Source: a virus | Strand: one strand, 5' to 3' | IMG/VR virus record: IMGVR_UViG_3300031918_000116 | Span: 1 to 28,789 of that record | Length of the DNA stretch: 28,789 nucleotides | Shown here: positions 28,307 to 28,789 of the stretch, piece after piece | Layout: each line of letters starts with the position of its first letter | Numbering within the stretch: position 1 is the first letter of the stretch | The notes under the pieces: generated by a model | What the model was told of the DNA's origin: nothing | The model's database searches: none | What the model saw: only the letters and a program-made list of their open reading frames with translations | Program-made: the position numbers and the translations under genes

Positions 28307-28789
28307 ATGAAAATAGAAAGTCTACCCGGAATCTACAAGATAACCAATAAACTGAACGGAAGGTCGTACATTGGACAGAGCATAGACGTTTTAGCTAGAA
28401 TTAAGACTCATAAGAGGAAATCTAGAAAATTAGTAATTAATAAGGCAATTCAAAAGTATGGAGTCTCGTCTTTCGTCTTCGAAGTAATCATTTACTGTGA
28501 AGTTTCATTACTAGACGAGTACGAAAAAGCACTTATAGTCTATCACAATACCATAAGTCCGCATGGATATAACATCGAAGTTGGCGGTAAAGATAGACAT
28601 ATGGTAGAGTCGACTAAAGAAAAACTGTCAAATATGATGAAAGGTCGACATGTTGGAGAAAATAATCCGTTCTATGGGAAATCTCATAGCGAAGAGGTTA
28701 AGAAGATAATATCTGAGGCTAATGTAGGTAAAATAATCTCAGAAGAACATCGTAAGGTAGTAGCTAAATCTGCAAGCACCAGAAAAGGA
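28307..28789 (+). CDS. GIY-YIG homing endonuclease with NUMOD3 motifs, 3' cut by window
   Basis: The frame is open for 161 codons to the window end. The N-terminus has PGIYKITN and SYIGQS (the GIY and YIG strands), an Arg in LARIKTHKR, and a Glu-containing LLDEYEKALIVYHNT, as in the family. The C-terminal part has NPFYGKSHSEEVKKIISEA and SEEHRKVV, NUMOD3-type DNA-binding repeats. Such free-standing homing endonucleases (T4 Seg type) cut related phage genomes and spread by repair. No intron boundary was seen. The start rests on the TAAATA box 5 nt upstream; no SD exists. Confidence 0.9.
   Translation, partial: MKIESLPGIYKITNKLNGRSYIGQSIDVLARIKTHKRKSRKLVINKAIQKYGVSSFVFEVIIYCEVSLLDEYEKALIVYHNTISPHGYNIEVGGKDRHMVESTKEKLSNMMKGRHVGENNPFYGKSHSEEVKKIISEANVGKIISEEHRKVVAKSASTRKG

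Noticed and set aside
1-28789. tRNA genes, CRISPR arrays, prophage attachment sites
   Set aside because: I looked for cloverleaf ends with CCA-type acceptors, regularly spaced repeats and att-like duplications and saw none; short tRNAs could be missed by eye.

Overview
The window looks like part of the genome of a large tailed phage (myovirus) of the T4 superfamily. The reasons are a phage-type sigma factor, a GroES-like co-chaperonin without GroEL, a likely gp62-type clamp-loader subunit, a PhoH ATPase, dCMP deaminase, two RNA ligases, a gp16-like small terminase and a block of tail-fibre genes. Most genes abut or overlap, and T4-late-type TAAATA promoter boxes occur on both strands. The host is not identified. 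Strong Shine-Dalgarno (SD) sites on many genes and a type IV pilin-like peptide fit a Gram-negative bacterium or cyanobacterium.

Layout. 1-1244: a 5'-truncated TnpB (IS605 OrfB) gene with its right-end hairpin, apparently inserted into a phage gene whose 3' part survives. 1277-5298 (+): sigma factor, GroES, several unknown proteins, gp62-like clamp loader, zinc-ribbon protein and dual-specificity-type phosphatase. 5278-11720 (-): a late structural cluster, with at least three fibre-like proteins sharing modules. 11794-15057 (-): unknown protein, radical SAM/SPASM-like enzyme, HExxH metallopeptidase, PhoH and a small basic protein. 15109-24889 (mostly +): small unknown proteins, dCMP deaminase, Nudix, T4 Rnl1-like RNA ligase, a 43-residue prepilin-like peptide, a YqeY protein, a second RNA ligase with N-terminal OB fold and a complete NAD-dependent DNA ligase with BRCT; one membrane coiled-coil gene runs leftward. 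24924-28789: small late proteins, small terminase, patatin-like lipase, more unknown proteins and a GIY-YIG homing endonuclease cut by the window end.

The most notable observation is regulatory. TAAATA boxes lie immediately upstream of many start codons. In six genes the box is exactly 5 nt from an ATG or GTG, and in two it is 6 nt away. By the geometry of T4 late promoters, transcription would start on or next to the start codon, so these genes would make leaderless late mRNAs. A second promoter class, TTGACA-N17-TATCTT, occurs three times upstream of genes with strong SDs. In one case an 11-bp perfect inverted repeat would mask the SD in read-through RNA but not in RNA started at the local promoter.

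Functionally, the sigma factor and clamp-loader gene fit T4-style late transcription coupled to replication. The ligases, YqeY and Nudix proteins look like a nucleic-acid (possibly tRNA) repair island. The metallopeptidase and radical SAM pair, the patatin, the phosphatase and the pilin-like microprotein are candidate host-takeover or virion-modification functions that cannot be assigned from sequence alone.
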